DNA of 64,000 bases, taken from positions 1 to 64,000 of the forward strand of contig VFZE01000016.1 of NCBI GenBank assembly GCA_016871315.1. Reading direction: 5' to 3'. Positions 6,519 through 17,200 of this stretch are shown piece after piece (the stretch's first letter is position 1; the number at the start of each line of letters is the position of its first letter). The notes under the pieces were generated by a model. It ran no database searches. It was not told the DNA's origin and saw nothing but the letters and a program-made list of their open reading frames with translations. This stretch comes from Acidimicrobiia bacterium (GTDB lineage Bacteria; Acidobacteriota; Terriglobia; Bryobacterales; Bryobacteraceae). The position numbers and the translations under genes are program-made.

Positions 6519-9500
6519 TCAGAAAATCATCTTGAGGGCGAACTGGACGACGCGTCCGGATTCGCCGGTCTGGATGATGTTCTGGGTGGAAGAAGGAGCC
6601 ACAGCGGCGCAGCAGGCTTCGGCGAAGCGCGCCGAGGTGATCTGGTTGGAGCCGCTGGAGGAAGCGGTGGGCGTCTCGAAGCTGGGGTGATTGAAGGTGT
6701 TGAAGGTCTCCATGCGGACCTGGAGGCGGAGGCCTTCCTTCAACTGGACCATCTTCTGGAGACCGATGTCGGTGTTCCAGTAGCCGGAGCCGCGGAACAT
6801 GTTGCGGGCCAGGCCGTTGTCGCCGGGCGCGGGGAAGGCGAACATGGTGTTGTCCGGGAAGAAGACGGGGCCGACGGTGTTGGCGCGATCCTGAAGCTGC
6901 GCCTTGGGCAGCGAGGAGACGGCGAGGGCGGCGCGGGAGACGTGAGAGTTGTTGGAGGTGCGGACGCCGCTCTGGACGGTGAAGGGCTCGCTGGTCATGG
7001 CGCTGAAGATGCCGTTGATGCTCCAGCCGCCGATCAGGTGATTGACGAAGCCGCGCGCGCCGGCGCCGAAGCTCTTGTTAGCGCCGAAGGGCAACTCGTA
7101 AAGCCAGATGCCGTTGAAGACGTGACGGCGGTCGAAGTCGGAAACGGCGCGCTCATTGCGCCAGTTGCGGATGTCGGCGGGAGTGCGGGAGTTGGTGGTG
7201 CTCAAGCCGCCGCCGGAGGTGGAGCCGACCGGGTCGACCGACTGGTTGTCGATGGACTTGGCTAGGGTGTAGCTGGCGGCCAGGTGCAATCCGTTCGAGA
7301 AGCGTTTGCGCAAGGTGGATTGGAAGCTGTGGTAGTAGGAGTCGCCGCCGGAATCGATGTAGGTGATGGTGCCGAACTGGGAGTTGGGACGGAAGCCGGC
7401 GACGGTGGATTGTTCCACGCGGCCGACAAAGAGGCCGGCGGCGTTTTGGGAGAGTTCGGCGGCTGTGGCGGCGCTGTTGACGAAAGCGGCATTGACGACG
7501 CCGCGGTTGACGAGGCCGATGGGGATGCCGGATACCCCGGCGGGGCAGCCGGTACCGGAAGCCTGGCAGCGATTGTTGACGTTGCGCTGCATGTTGAGGA
7601 AGTCCTCAAGGATGGGTTCGGCGTTGATCTGGTTGAGGTCATAGGCGCGCAAAAGACGCGTGCCGCGCTTGCCGATGTAGCCGATCTGGGCGACCAGGCC
7701 CTGAGGCAGCTCACGCTGGACGTTGAGGTTCCACTGGTGGACGGTGGGCATCTTCAGGCTTTGATCGAAGAAGGTGGCTGCCGGGGCCGCGTTGAGAGTT
7801 TGGGAGGGCTGTTTGAGGAAGGAGGTTGGCTTGGTGGTGGGCGGCGTCAACTCAAGCGGGAATCCTTCGTTAATGCGGCGGTCGGGCGCCGGCGAGCAGC
7901 CTGCGGTGGTGGAGCCGCCTGGGTTGGCCTGGCAGCTGGTGCTGAGGCCCGGAACGCGGCCTGCGGCGGCGGTGATCTGGAAGGAACTGATGGGGTCGAA
8001 GGAGATGCCGTATCCGGAGCGGATCACGGTTTTTCCATTGCCGGGGTTCCAGGTGATGCCAAACCGCGGACCCACGGCGAGCACATTGTCATTGCTGTAC
8101 CACCGCTTGCTGTTGACGAAGGCAACCTGGCTGCTGTTGAGATCGCCCTGTGGGACGTAGACACGGTCTCCGGCTTCGGTGGCGCCAGGGTTGAGTTCGG
8201 CGCGGACGCCATAGTTGAGGGTCATGTCACGGCGCAGTTTCCACTCATCCTGGAAGTAGAAGTTGTACTGCTTGACGCGCTGGCCCTGAGACCAGAGAGT
8301 GACGGAGTTGCCGGTGCGGAAGGGGAGGAAGGCGTCCGAGCGGAGGTCGCCGAGGAAGACCTGGGTGAGACGGGCGGGGATGCCGAGCAGCTCATTGATG
8401 CCTTGCTGAAGGTTGTTGGAGTCCTGGGCGACGATGCCGCCTTGGGTGGCAGTGGCGACTCCGGGAAGATTGAAGCCCACGGGAGGGCGGATGGTGCGGC
8501 TGAAGCTGATGACGGGGGTGACGTTGACACCGCCGGGCTGTCCGCGCTGGTCGTTGTGTTGATAGAAGCGGCCGTTGAAGCCCATGCGAAAGACGTGGGA
8601 GCCGCTGACGACGCTGAGGTTGTTGAGGATCTGCGGCGTGGTGACGGCGCGGGCGGTGCGCGGGCGGTTCAAGTACGGCTCGCTGATGTTGGCGAAGTCG
8701 AAGGGCGGGATGTCGGGGAAGGCGGGGTTGGCTTCGCCCTGCGTGAAGATGAATGCGAAGCGGGAGAAGCCGAAGGTGAGTTCGTTCACGATGCGCGGGT
8801 TGATGACACGGCGGTAGCTGACGGCGAGGTTTTGGGAGCGGCGGACGACTTCCCCGAGCGGCGCGAAGCCGGGGAAGACCTGCGGGCGGCTGTTGTTGGG
8901 ATCGCCGCCGAGAGTGTTGTTGTCGGAGAACAGATACCTGCCGAAGATCGTGTTGTTCTCGTTGAAGGTGTGATCAATCCGGCCCATCAGGTGAGGACCG
9001 CGGACGCGGGTGGGCGGGTTCCAGACGTAGCTGGCCATGTTGAGGCCGTCGCCGGCGACATAGGAGTTGGGGCGGGGGAAGGTGTTGAGGAGTTTGAGAA
9101 TGGTGGGATCGCCTCCGATGCGGCGGGGATCGTCGGAGAACATGTTGTAAGTGGCGACGCAGTTGAGGTCTGTGTTAGAGCCGCAGGTTCGCACGCCTGA
9201 GCGCAAAGCGCCGGTGCGCGGGTCGACCAGCTGAGGCAGGTTGCGGTTGATGCGGACGCCGTCGAGGGTGAAGGGAGTGGTGGGGTTGATGCGGAAATAG
9301 CGCCACTGTCCGGCGAGGGCTTCCGGGGTGTAGACGATGGCCGGGCCGCCGAAGACCTGATCGATAGGCTGGGTGAAGTTGATCCTCTGGCCCTGCCAGG
9401 AAGCGAAGAAGAAGGTTTTGTTCTTGCGAACGGGGCCGCCGACTTCAAAGCCGAACTGGTTGAGCTTGATGTCGGGCTTAGGGGTTTCCTGGGCGCGGGC

Positions 9501-10289
9501 GAAAAAGTCGTTGGAATTGAGGACGGTGTTGCGGAAGAAGTGGAAGAGGGTGCCGTGGAAGGCGTTGGTGCCGGTACGGGTGGCGACGGCGACGGAGGCG
9601 CCGGAGTTGCGGCCCTCTTCGGGAGTGGGGTTCGAGGTGGTTACCTTGTACTCCTGTACGTTGTCGGGATTGAGGCGGAAGACGTTGTTAAGGGGGTTGG
9701 GGACGGAGGACTCGTTGGCCTCGATACCGTCGATGGTGGTGTTGAAGGCGCGATCGCGGGAGCCGTTGACGTGGACGCCGGAACCGGCGCCACCCTGCGT
9801 CCGTTGCACGACGCCGGGTTCGAGGATGAGCAGGTTCAGAGGATTGCGGCCGTTGAGGGGGAGCTCGACGATGGCCTTGCGCTCGACGACGTTGCCGATG
9901 GTGGCGTTGGAGGTTTGCAGCTGCTCAAAGCTGCTCTCGACAAGCACGGTTTCCGCTGTCTGGCCGACTTCCATCTGGACGTCGACGGTGATGGGTGAGC
10001 CAACCTGAAGCAGGCTTCCGGTGCGCTTGGCGGTCTTGAAGCCCTGCAATTCGACGGTGATGGTGTAGCTACCAACGGGCAGAGCCGAGAACGCGTACAA
10101 GCCGGCATCGGTGGTGTTCTGCTTGTAGGAGATACCAGTGGCTTCGTTGGTGGCAGTGACCGCGGCGCCGGGGATGACGCCGCCGGAGGAGTCGGAAACG
10201 GTACCAGAGATGGCGGAGGTGCTGGTTTGTGCCATTCCCGTGGAGACCAATAGCAGAAAAATGGCCAGGAGGCCGGCTTTGTTTGGCAT
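6519..10289 (-). CDS. Oar-like TonB-dependent receptor with carboxypeptidase-regulatory-like domain
   Basis: The 1256-residue protein is a predicted outer-membrane beta-barrel. A signal peptide (MPNKAGLLAIFLLLVSTGMA) precedes a carboxypeptidase-regulatory-like Ig fold (SAISGTVSDSSGGVIPGAAV through YTITVELQGFKTA, residues 22-100). A plug region follows, with VELPLNGRNPLNLLILEPGV, NGSRDRAFNTTIDGIEANES and EEGRNSGASVAVATRTGTN. A long barrel ends in FALKMIF, with the terminal aromatic residue typical of outer-membrane proteins. ATG 10287-10289 has GGGAG upstream. It lies 105 bp downstream of another receptor on the same strand and has its own candidate promoter. Such receptors are greatly expanded in Solibacter-type genomes; the ligand cannot be inferred. 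The gene is intact. Confidence 0.9.
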   Translation of the reverse strand: MPNKAGLLAIFLLLVSTGMAQTSTSAISGTVSDSSGGVIPGAAVTATNEATGISYKQNTTDAGLYAFSALPVGSYTITVELQGFKTAKRTGSLLQVGSPITVDVQMEVGQTAETVLVESSFEQLQTSNATIGNVVERKAIVELPLNGRNPLNLLILEPGVVQRTQGGAGSGVHVNGSRDRAFNTTIDGIEANESSVPNPLNNVFRLNPDNVQEYKVTTSNPTPEEGRNSGASVAVATRTGTNAFHGTLFHFFRNTVLNSNDFFARAQETPKPDIKLNQFGFEVGGPVRKNKTFFFASWQGQRINFTQPIDQVFGGPAIVYTPEALAGQWRYFRINPTTPFTLDGVRINRNLPQLVDPRTGALRSGVRTCGSNTDLNCVATYNMFSDDPRRIGGDPTILKLLNTFPRPNSYVAGDGLNMASYVWNPPTRVRGPHLMGRIDHTFNENNTIFGRYLFSDNNTLGGDPNNSRPQVFPGFAPLGEVVRRSQNLAVSYRRVINPRIVNELTFGFSRFAFIFTQGEANPAFPDIPPFDFANISEPYLNRPRTARAVTTPQILNNLSVVSGSHVFRMGFNGRFYQHNDQRGQPGGVNVTPVISFSRTIRPPVGFNLPGVATATQGGIVAQDSNNLQQGINELLGIPARLTQVFLGDLRSDAFLPFRTGNSVTLWSQGQRVKQYNFYFQDEWKLRRDMTLNYGVRAELNPGATEAGDRVYVPQGDLNSSQVAFVNSKRWYSNDNVLAVGPRFGITWNPGNGKTVIRSGYGISFDPISSFQITAAAGRVPGLSTSCQANPGGSTTAGCSPAPDRRINEGFPLELTPPTTKPTSFLKQPSQTLNAAPAATFFDQSLKMPTVHQWNLNVQRELPQGLVAQIGYIGKRGTRLLRAYDLNQINAEPILEDFLNMQRNVNNRCQASGTGCPAGVSGIPIGLVNRGVVNAAFVNSAATAAELSQNAAGLFVGRVEQSTVAGFRPNSQFGTITYIDSGGDSYYHSFQSTLRKRFSNGLHLAASYTLAKSIDNQSVDPVGSTSGGGLSTTNSRTPADIRNWRNERAVSDFDRRHVFNGIWLYELPFGANKSFGAGARGFVNHLIGGWSINGIFSAMTSEPFTVQSGVRTSNNSHVSRAALAVSSLPKAQLQDRANTVGPVFFPDNTMFAFPAPGDNGLARNMFRGSGYWNTDIGLQKMVQLKEGLRLQVRMETFNTFNHPSFETPTASSSGSNQITSARFAEACCAAVAPSSTQNIIQTGESGRVVQFALKMIF

Positions 10290-10324
10290 GATTCAATCCA
10301 CTCCCTGAAGGTTAAGGTCTCTTC

Positions 10325-10352
10325 AGTATAGTATGAACCGCTGCCGGGACAA
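10325..10352 (-). promoter_or_regulatory. Candidate sigma-70-type promoter for the 6519-10289 receptor
   Basis: Read on the minus strand, TTGTCC (10347-10352) and TATACT (10325-10330) are separated by 16 bases, 35 bases upstream of the ATG. The -10 element matches 5/6 and the -35 element 4/6 of the consensus. It falls in the 105-bp gap after the upstream receptor's stop. A small GC hairpin (GGCGG/CCGCC, 10358-10371) lies just upstream of it and could attenuate read-through. The call is by eye only. Confidence 0.4.
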
Positions 10353-10394
10353 TGAGCGGCGGAGCGCCGCCCCGAAGCAAGGTTGCCGCATGGG

Positions 10395-13300
10395 TCAGAA
10401 AGAAAACCGCGCCGCAATCTGGAGAATTCTGGGCGGAACGCGGGTGGAGGAGATGACGCCAAAGGCGGCGGCGGTGGAAGTCACGTTGGGATTGTTGAAG
10501 TTCACGTTATTGAAGACGTTGAAGGCTTCGCCGCGGAGCTCGATCTTCATGGTTTCCGTAATGGAGAAGGCCTTGTGGAGAGCGAAGTCGGTTTGAAAGA
10601 AGCCGGGGCCTGTAAAGATGTTGCGGCCGGCGCCATACTGGCCGACGACGGGAGCGGTGAAGAGGGCCTTTTCGGATTCCGAGAGATAGCTCACGGCGGT
10701 GCCGCCCTTGACGAGGGTGCCGATGGAGGTGGGGTCGCCGGTGAAAACCGACCTGGAGGTGGTGTTGGGGAAGGTGGTACTGAAACCGTAGCTGACGGTG
10801 AAGGGATAGCCGCTGGACCAGTCGATGATGGTGTTGGTGGTCCAGCCGCCGGCGACCCAGGAGAGCAGGCCATTGCGGAGCCAGGCTTTGTTCTTGCCGA
10901 AGGGCAGCTCATAGATGATACCCGCGCGGAACTGGTGGCGGATGTCGTAATTGCTGCGCCCGCGGTCGAGGAGGCGGTTATTGGAGTCGTGCGGGACGAG
11001 CAGGCCCTGGCCGGCGCCGTCGGTGTCGTCGCTGATATCGTCAAGGCTCTTGGCCCAGGTGTAGTTGGAGGTGACCATGAGGCCCTGCGAGAAGCGGCGG
11101 TTGAGGGAGATTTGGAGCGAGTTATAGCTGTTGTCGGTGCAAGCGCATCCGAGAGCGGCAATGGAGAACTGGGGGTTGCGGAAGTAGCTCTGGCCCAGTC
11201 CGGCGGCCACCAGACGCCCGCCAGCGACGCCGTTGAAGACGCCCACATCGACGGCGGTGATGAAGCCGCCGACATCGTTGTTGTTGAGGTTGGTGGTGAT
11301 GGTGGAGGGGAGGGAAGCGCCGTAGGTGTTCAGGAGCGCGCCGACGGGGCCAGTGCGGACACCGTTCTTGGCGGCCTGGAAACTGGCGAGGAACTCAGGA
11401 GTAACCCTGGCCTGATTGACGTTCAACATGCGGAACATGTGGGTTCCCTTATTGCCGACGTAGGCGACTTCCAGGACCGTGTCGGGCAGAATCTGGCGCT
11501 GGATGCTGAAATTCCATTGGTGGACGAAGGGAGTGGTCAGGTTGGGATCGAAAAGCAGTGGCGTGGAGTTGCGGTCAGGCTGCACGACACGGAGCACCTC
11601 GGTGCCGACCACGTTGCGGGAGAGATTACTGACGAGCGTCTGGACGCCGGCGTCGCTGGCGCGCAAAGAGGCGGGGTTTGCCGCCGTGGCGCCGGAATTG
11701 GGCCGGAGAATCTCCGGCCGGGTGGTGCCGGGCTGATTCTGCTCGACGACGTTGAGGGCCCAGTTGACGAGACGATTGTAGGCAATGCGGTAGCCGCCGC
11801 GCACGGCGGTCTGGTTGTCGCGGTTCGGTGACCAGGCGAAGCCGACCGAAGGGGCGAAGTTGTTCTTGTCCGGGTTGTACCATTTGCGGCCGGTGCCGGG
11901 GCCGGCGGGGATGAGGGCGACGTCCGCCGATGGGCTATTGAGCGGCTTGTCGTTGACAACCTGCATGCCAGACAGGTCATAGGGGACACCGTTGAACTCG
12001 TAGCGGACACCGAGGTTGAGGGTCAGTTGGCGGGTGACGCGCCAGTCATCCTGGAAGTAGAAGTTGTATTCGCGTGCGCGCTGAAGAAACTTCAACTCCT
12101 GGTCGGCGGAAGGGAATCTCTTGCCATCGGAATAAAAGGTCTTTTGAACGGTACCGACGACGCCCATGAGATCGTTGAAGAGGCTGTTGGCGCGGGTCAG
12201 ATCGACACTGTTGATTCCGGCGGTGCTGACGGAGGGATCGAAAAAGACGGGGGCGTTGGCGGTGCCGAAACTGAGGCGGGGGTAGAAGTTGGTGGCGCGG
12301 CGGAACTGGTCGATGGCGTAGAAGCGGATGTTCACGCCGGTCTTGAAGGTGTTGTTGCCTTTGACGAAGGAGAAATTGTCGAGCGCCTGCCAGTTCTTGG
12401 GGGTCCGGCCGGTGCCGCCCCAGAACAGGAACGGGTCCGATTGGATATTCGAGATGATCTCGAACTTGGGGTGGGTGGGATCGAGGAAGAGGATGCTGTT
12501 CCGCGTATAGCCGAGATTGAACTCGTTGACTTTCGAGTTGCCGAGGGTGGAGGTGAAACCGGCCGAGAAGCCGATATTGCGCGACTCGCGGGTGCGGCCG
12601 GGAAAGGAATCGGGATTGGCGGGATAGCGGGGCAGGCCGCTGTTGATGTAGTCGCCGTTGAGGATGCTGGAGCCCTGACTCCAGCGGAAAAAGGCGGAAT
12701 GGCCGTCGGTGAGACGGTGGTCCACCTTGGTGGTGTAGGTGTTGACAGGGGCCGCGGCGGGAGCGTTGAAGCGGAAAATACCGGTATTGAAGCCGTCGCC
12801 GCCGGAAAAGTCGTTCGGCAGATTTGTCAGATTGATCTGGGACTGCATCAACCTGTCGAGCCCGCGCTTGAGCGGATCGGCCTGGGCGAGATTGATCGTG
12901 CGGTAGCAGTTGGTGGTGACGGCGCCGCCGCAGGCGGCAACCAGGGGCTGTCCGGAGGCGTCGACGAAACGGGGAGCATTGGCCGCGCCGACCATGTAGC
13001 GGAAGATGCCGTTGCGCATGGTGGGGGTGAGCACGGTGCGGGTCTGGGTGAGGCTCTGGGCCATGCGCTGGGACTGCCAGTTGAAAAAGAAGAAGGTCTT
13101 GTCCTTGCGGATGGGGCCGCCGAGACCGGCGCCGAACTGGTTGCGGATGAGGATCTCGCGATGAATGCCGGACCGGTTATTGAACCACTCGTTCGCATTG
13201 AAGATGGTGTTGCGGTGGTATTCAAAGAGGTTGCCATGGAACTCATTGGTTCCCGAGCGGGTGACAACCTGAACCTGGGCGCCGGAATTGCGCCCGTATT

Positions 13301-13973
13301 CGGCCTTGGCGACGGAGGTGATGACGCGGTACTCGCTGATGGAGTCTGGGTTCATCAGGACCTGAGAGAGTTCGCCGCGCGGAATCACCGGATCGGTGAT
13401 ATCGACGCCGTCCAGCGTGGTGAAGATGCCGCGGCCGCGATCCCCGTTGACGGAGAAAGTGACGGTCCCGGTGGAGGAGGTGGCCTGCGAGGCATGTCCA
13501 GCAACTCCGGGGAGCAGGGCCATGAGGTGGAGGGGGTTGCGGCCATTCAGCGGGAGGTTTTCGATGGGCTTGGTGTCGAGCACGACGCCGAGGGAAGCTT
13601 CGGCCGTCTGCACTTGCACGCTATGGGCCGACACGGTTATCTGTTCGGTGATGGCGCCCGTCTCCAGTTGAATGTCGATGGTCATCGGTTCGCCGACCTG
13701 AAGCTCGTTGGCGGAACTGGTGAATTTCTTGAAGCCTTGCATGGAGACGGTAATGCGGTACTTGCCGAGTGGCATGGCGTTAAAGGCGTAGAGTCCGGAC
13801 GAGTTGGTGGGCATCGTGCGAGTAAGTCCGGTGCCTTCGTGAGTCACGGTGACTTCGGCGCTGGGGACTATGGCGCCCGAGGGATCGGTGACGATACCAC
13901 GAATACGCGAGGTGACGGTTTGAGCAGGCAGGATGAAGCCCGCCAGAGCGAGCAGCACAATAATTCTGGACAT
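10395..13973 (-). CDS. Oar-like TonB-dependent receptor with carboxypeptidase-regulatory-like domain
   Basis: The 1192-residue predicted outer-membrane receptor is built like its downstream neighbour. A signal peptide (MSRIIVLLALAGFILPAQ) leads into a regulatory-like Ig domain (RIRGIVTDPSGAIVPSAEV to YRITVSMQGFKKF). The plug follows, with IENLPLNGRNPLHLMALLPG, VNGDRGRGIFTTLDGVDITD and AEYGRNSGAQVQVVTRSGTN. The barrel ends IAARFSF. ATG 13971-13973 is preceded by GGAGG six bases upstream on its strand. The stop lies 105 bp before the next receptor. Barrel sequence differs substantially from that neighbour, so this is an old duplication. Ligand unknown. A TATACT box (14066-14071, minus) is a weak -10 candidate without a good -35. 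Confidence 0.9.
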   Translation of the reverse strand: MSRIIVLLALAGFILPAQTVTSRIRGIVTDPSGAIVPSAEVTVTHEGTGLTRTMPTNSSGLYAFNAMPLGKYRITVSMQGFKKFTSSANELQVGEPMTIDIQLETGAITEQITVSAHSVQVQTAEASLGVVLDTKPIENLPLNGRNPLHLMALLPGVAGHASQATSSTGTVTFSVNGDRGRGIFTTLDGVDITDPVIPRGELSQVLMNPDSISEYRVITSVAKAEYGRNSGAQVQVVTRSGTNEFHGNLFEYHRNTIFNANEWFNNRSGIHREILIRNQFGAGLGGPIRKDKTFFFFNWQSQRMAQSLTQTRTVLTPTMRNGIFRYMVGAANAPRFVDASGQPLVAACGGAVTTNCYRTINLAQADPLKRGLDRLMQSQINLTNLPNDFSGGDGFNTGIFRFNAPAAAPVNTYTTKVDHRLTDGHSAFFRWSQGSSILNGDYINSGLPRYPANPDSFPGRTRESRNIGFSAGFTSTLGNSKVNEFNLGYTRNSILFLDPTHPKFEIISNIQSDPFLFWGGTGRTPKNWQALDNFSFVKGNNTFKTGVNIRFYAIDQFRRATNFYPRLSFGTANAPVFFDPSVSTAGINSVDLTRANSLFNDLMGVVGTVQKTFYSDGKRFPSADQELKFLQRAREYNFYFQDDWRVTRQLTLNLGVRYEFNGVPYDLSGMQVVNDKPLNSPSADVALIPAGPGTGRKWYNPDKNNFAPSVGFAWSPNRDNQTAVRGGYRIAYNRLVNWALNVVEQNQPGTTRPEILRPNSGATAANPASLRASDAGVQTLVSNLSRNVVGTEVLRVVQPDRNSTPLLFDPNLTTPFVHQWNFSIQRQILPDTVLEVAYVGNKGTHMFRMLNVNQARVTPEFLASFQAAKNGVRTGPVGALLNTYGASLPSTITTNLNNNDVGGFITAVDVGVFNGVAGGRLVAAGLGQSYFRNPQFSIAALGCACTDNSYNSLQISLNRRFSQGLMVTSNYTWAKSLDDISDDTDGAGQGLLVPHDSNNRLLDRGRSNYDIRHQFRAGIIYELPFGKNKAWLRNGLLSWVAGGWTTNTIIDWSSGYPFTVSYGFSTTFPNTTSRSVFTGDPTSIGTLVKGGTAVSYLSESEKALFTAPVVGQYGAGRNIFTGPGFFQTDFALHKAFSITETMKIELRGEAFNVFNNVNFNNPNVTSTAAAFGVISSTRVPPRILQIAARFSF

Positions 13974-14178
13974 AGCTGGCCTCCAGCGAAAAAGCGGGCG
14001 ATGGCGCGCCGGCTTCTCTTACAGAAACTTAATGAAATCTATAGGTTGACCCCAACCACGACAGCAGTATACACGCAATTCCGCGGGATGAAGAAGTATT
14101 TTTTGTGGCGGAAGGAAGTGATCGCGCAGGCACAAGGTAACTGAGAGGAACGGTGAGGATGCCGGCAGCTCATCCACC

Positions 14179-14207
14179 TTGACTTCCATCACCCATTCCT
14201 ATATATG
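14179..14207 (+). promoter_or_regulatory. Candidate promoter for the 14249-17686 receptor
   Basis: TTGACT (14179-14184) and TATATG (14202-14207) are separated by exactly 17 bases and lie 42 bases upstream of the ATG at 14249. The -35 element matches 5/6 and the -10 element 4/6 of the sigma-70 consensus. It sits in the 275-bp divergent region between two receptor genes. The rest of that region shows no further feature I can support beyond a weak minus-strand -10 box at 14066-14071. Confidence 0.45.
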
Positions 14208-14248
14208 TCGATCACCTTGCCCTTTAGGTGGCGTGAAAGAGGAGTGCG

Positions 14249-17200
14249 ATGAAGAAGAATCTCTGCGCGATTATCGCCTTGGCGCTGGTGCAGGCCGGGC
14301 AGTTGTTTGCTCAAGACTACCGGGGCCGCGTTGCCGGCACGGTGGTGGATTCCACGCAGGCGGTTGTTTCCGGGGCGCAGGTGCGCTTGCGGAACATCAA
14401 TACAGGTGTGGAATCGGCGCGGCTAACGAACCCGAATGGACAGTACCTGTTCGACTTCGTGGATCCGGGAACGTACGAACTGGTGGCGGAGATGCAGGGG
14501 TTCGCGCGATTCGTGCAGCAGGGCGTGCAGGTGCAAACGCGCGGCGACGTGACGGTGAATCCGGTGCTGAAGATCGGGGCGGTGGCGGAAACGGTGAACG
14601 TGTCGGCGCAGACGGTGGAGGTGCAGTTCACGACGAGCACGATGTCGCTGACGGTGGACCGGAAGATGCTGACGGACCTGCCGGTGCTGGCGCGGAATCC
14701 CTTCACGCTGGTGCTGCTGGATCCGGCGGTGGTGAACCGGTACACGAGCAACCTGGCGACGAGGAATCCGTTTTATATGTGGTCATCGAGCCAGCTGGAC
14801 GTGGGCGGGAGCACGACGCAGCGCAACGAGCTGCAACTCGACGGAGCGCCGCTGCAGTTGGGCTGGAAAGGCTCCTACGCGCCGCCGATGGACGCCACGC
14901 AGGAGGTGGCTGTGCAGCAGAACGCGGTGGACGCCGAGTTCGGCCATTCTGCCGGCGGGGTGCTGACGCTGTCGGTGAAGTCGGGAACGAACGATTTTCA
15001 CGGGACGGCGTATTATTTCGGGCGGAATCCGGCGCTGAATGCGGTGTCGAACTCGGTGGTGCGTGCGAAGAACCTTGTGCGGAACCACATCTATGGCGGG
15101 ACGCTCGGGAACCCGATTGTGAAGAACAAACTGTTCAACTTCGTCAGCTATGAGTACTGGGCGACGAAGGATCCGCGGAACGCGATCATGACGCTGCCGA
15201 CGGAACTGGAGAGGCAAGGAGACTTCTCGCAGTCGCTGAACCCGGACCGGGGGTTGCGGGCGATCTTCGATCCGTGGACGACGCAGCTGACCGGCGGGGT
15301 GGCCTCGCGGATGCCGTTTGCGGGGAACCGGATTCCGGGGAGCCGGATGGACGCGCTGTCGCGGCGGTTCCTGCAAGACATCTGGCTGCCGAACAACGCC
15401 GGGGACAATATCACCGGGGTGAACAACTACAAGCAGGCCTATTTCTGGTTTCTCTACAACTGGAACTTCAACAACCGGACGGACTGGAACGTGAACGACA
15501 AATGGAAGGTGTTCGGGCGGTACTCGCGGTTCCGGACCGATCTGTCGCAGAACAATTACACGCCGAACAACAGTCCGGCGATGACGGACGATAACGGCGG
15601 GGTGATGAATTCGCGCAACATCGCGGGCGACGCGGTGTGGACGGCGAACAGCACGACGGTGGTGAACTTCCGGTTCAGCTATGCGACGCTGAACGACGAT
15701 TTTGATTCGCCGAAGACGGCGGTGGGAGAGGAAGGGCTTTCGTCGTTTTGGTCGAACGGCTGGTTCAAACCTTACCTGCCGGGGATCCCGCGGGTCTATT
15801 ATCCGAACCTGGTGGTGAGCGGGGTGGGATCAGCGAGCTTCGGGAAGGGCGGCTACTGGTACCAGCATCCGCAGAGCTATAACTATAGCGGGCGGATTTC
15901 GAAGACGATCGCGCGGCATTATTTGAAATGGGGAGGAGAGAGCCGGATGCTTCGAGGCTCTTCCGTGCGGCCGAACCTGATGAACCTGCGGTTCGGTCCG
16001 GCGCTGACGGCGGACACGTTCCAGGCTCCGAACACGCGGCTGCGCGGGGACGGGTGGGCGACTTTTCTGCTCGGGGCACTGGATGGGGATTCCCAGGCGC
16101 AGCATATCCCGCTGCAACAGCCCCGCACCGATTTCTACGGCTTCTACGTTCACAACGATTTCAAGGTGAACCGCAATTTCACGATCAACATGGGACTGCG
16201 GTATGAGTACGAGACAGGGATCTTCGATCCGCTGGACCGGTTGTCGCGGCCGCTGGATCTGACGGCGGCGATTCCGGACTTGCAGCGGACGCCGCCGCCG
16301 ATTCCGGCCGATATCGCGGCGCTGCGGGGTCAGCCGTACCGGTTCACCGGGCCGTGGCAGTTCACCGGAGACGGCAATCCGCGGAGCATGTGGGACAGCA
16401 ACAAGCGAGTGTTCATGCCGCGGATCGGTGTGGCGATCCGGCTGAGCGACCGGATGTCGCTCCGCGCGGGCTTCGCGAGGTATGTGATTCCGCCGGTGCT
16501 GACGAGCGACGTGCTGGGAGCGGCCGATTCGCGCTACGCGGGATTCGGGGCGATCACCACCGTGGCGCCCTCGCTGCAGGGCGTGCCGCAGGCGCGGTTG
16601 AACGATCCGTTTCCCGCCAATTCCAATCCGCTGATCCCGCCGGTGGCCAAGGGCCTGGCGATCTACACACGGCTGGGAAGCCAGGCGGATTGGAACCAGC
16701 GCGACCTGCGGACGGGGGTGAATGACCGTATCAATGTTTCGTTCCAGCGGCAGCTGCCGCACCTGATCCACGCCGACATCACCTATTTCGCCAACGTCGG
16801 CAGTGACCTGCCGTTCAACCAGCGGATGAACCTGGTGGATCCCAACCTGATCTATACCCACAAGGCGCTGCTGGACCAGGCGGTGCCGAATCCGTTTTTC
16901 GGGTATCTGACGCCGGAGAGATTCCCAGGGCAGCTGCGTAACATACGGACGGTGACGCGCGGGAGCCTGTTGAGCCCGCACCCGCACTACCTGGCGCTGA
17001 CACAGTTCAACACGGCCGGGGTCAGCAACCGCTACCACGCGCTGCAAATGAAGCTGCAACGGAATTTCAACAGTGGATTGATGTTCCTGGTCTCGTACAA
17101 CTTCAACCGGGAAAGAAGCTCCACGTTCTTCAACGACATTGATGAGTTCGCGCAGTTGTTCACCTACATCCAAAGCAACAACCCGCGGCACCGGATCGCG

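Noticed and set aside
6210-7265. The long plus-strand frame running from the VapC start into the receptor gene as one protein.
   Set aside because: After about codon 55 from the toxin start it is the antisense of the receptor C-terminus; the true toxin end is in another frame ending at 6480.
10358-10371. GC hairpin between the two minus-strand receptors as a terminator.
   Set aside because: The stem is only 5 bp and has no T-tract, and it lies next to a candidate promoter; too weak to call.
12027-14144. A 705-codon open frame on the plus strand opposite a receptor gene, and similar long frames elsewhere (for example 7284-9200).
   Set aside because: These are composition-driven shadows. They lack signal peptides and domain motifs, are rich in low-complexity G/A/E/V, and lie opposite genes with clear families.
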